Of a DNA stretch of 64,000 nt, positions 63,758-64,000 are shown piece by piece. A program made the position numbers and the translations under genes. Numbering within the stretch: position 1 is the first letter of the stretch; each line of letters starts with the position of its first letter. The notes beneath the pieces were generated by a model that worked only from the letters and a program-made list of their open reading frames with translations, did no database searches and was not told the origin of the DNA. Source of the DNA: CBDFLS01 sp965249185 (GTDB lineage: Bacteria > Chloroflexota > Dehalococcoidia > Lucifugimonadales > Australimonadaceae). The stretch spans positions 558,001 to 622,000 of the forward strand of contig CBDFLS010000002.1 in the NCBI GenBank assembly GCA_965249185.1, in the 5' to 3' direction.

Positions 63758-64000
63758 CGATTATCCTTGAGGTCATCAGAGGTGAAGAGAGGCAACCAAG
63801 GGCGAGGTGCGCGCCCGGAGGAGTTTGAAGGGAGTGCAAACGTGGTGAAAGCCACCTCCGCTGCCTGGGGCCGCTAACTCACCACGCCGAGAGATGGTTT
63901 TGTGCGCTTGATTGGATGGTTGACGGCATCCGTGACTGATACTACGATGGCTCTCGTCGAGGATGGTGCGTTGCTTGGACCCAGGCAGCTTGATATGGGT
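63758..64000. other. right flank of the IS1380 element, no gene seen
   Basis: No supported frame. A possible start at 63950 (MALVEDGALLGPRQLDMG) runs off the window and cannot be judged. Confidence 0.4.

Overview
The window is high-GC bacterial chromosome, consistent with a member of the Chloroflexota (Dehalococcoidia/SAR202-like) known from metagenomes. That assignment is inference. It rests on tandem CaiB/BaiF CoA-transferases, F420/flavin luciferase-like enzymes, a TRAP-type binding lipoprotein with a Thr/Pro plus charged-Val linker, a ClpC/S1/5S neighbourhood, and short dispersed intergenic repeats. No 16S or 23S gene is present to fix the taxonomy.

Layout. 1-10.3 kb: CoA-transferases (two in tandem, one separate), a luciferase-like oxidoreductase, an XdhC/MocA pair for molybdenum-enzyme maturation, a frameshifted O-antigen-ligase-type gene with a companion membrane protein, and an SDR plus 2-keto-4-pentenoate-hydratase pair. 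10.3-11.85 kb: a gene-poor island bounded by a 29-bp direct repeat and carrying an intact IS1595-type element with an exact 8-bp target duplication. 11.85-19 kb (minus strand): FKBP lipoprotein, VOC protein, TldD/TldE-type pair, an AT-rich orphan DGQHR (DndB-like) gene, and ilvD. 19-48.7 kb: mostly housekeeping, namely uvrB, an FeS-assembly pair (MIP18/Mrp), ftsK, rnj, a family-4 uracil-DNA glycosylase, the operon DUF177-rpmF-fabD-nusB-acpP, metG, a polyprenyl synthase, lipA, radA, clpC, rpsA-like, a solitary 5S rRNA gene with its own promoter and terminator, pfkA, rplS, priA, def, and secD-secF behind a structured leader. 48.7-64 kb: accessory DNA with a decayed IS110 transposase, AP endonuclease IV, a small zinc protease, a Leu/Glu-type dehydrogenase, an MFS transporter and an SDR. 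It continues with a class III nucleotide-cyclase gene cut in two by an IS3 element, a HerA-like ATPase, a TAXI-type binding protein, a truncated dimethylformamidase-like gene and an IS1380 transposase.

How the genes work together. Clear operons are DUF177-rpmF-fabD-nusB-acpP, tldD-tldE, secD-secF, caiB-caiB and xdhC-mocA. DNA-repair genes (uvrB, udg, radA, priA, nfo) are scattered. Four unrelated IS families in 64 kb show different decay states. The least explained items are the multihelix leader of secD, an 11-bp inverted repeat that covers the priA ribosome site, the nested island at 10.3-11.85 kb, the orphan DGQHR gene, and the IS-split cyclase whose C-terminal domain I do not recognise. 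I did not find a convincing new multi-gene system; these are the best candidates for follow-up.
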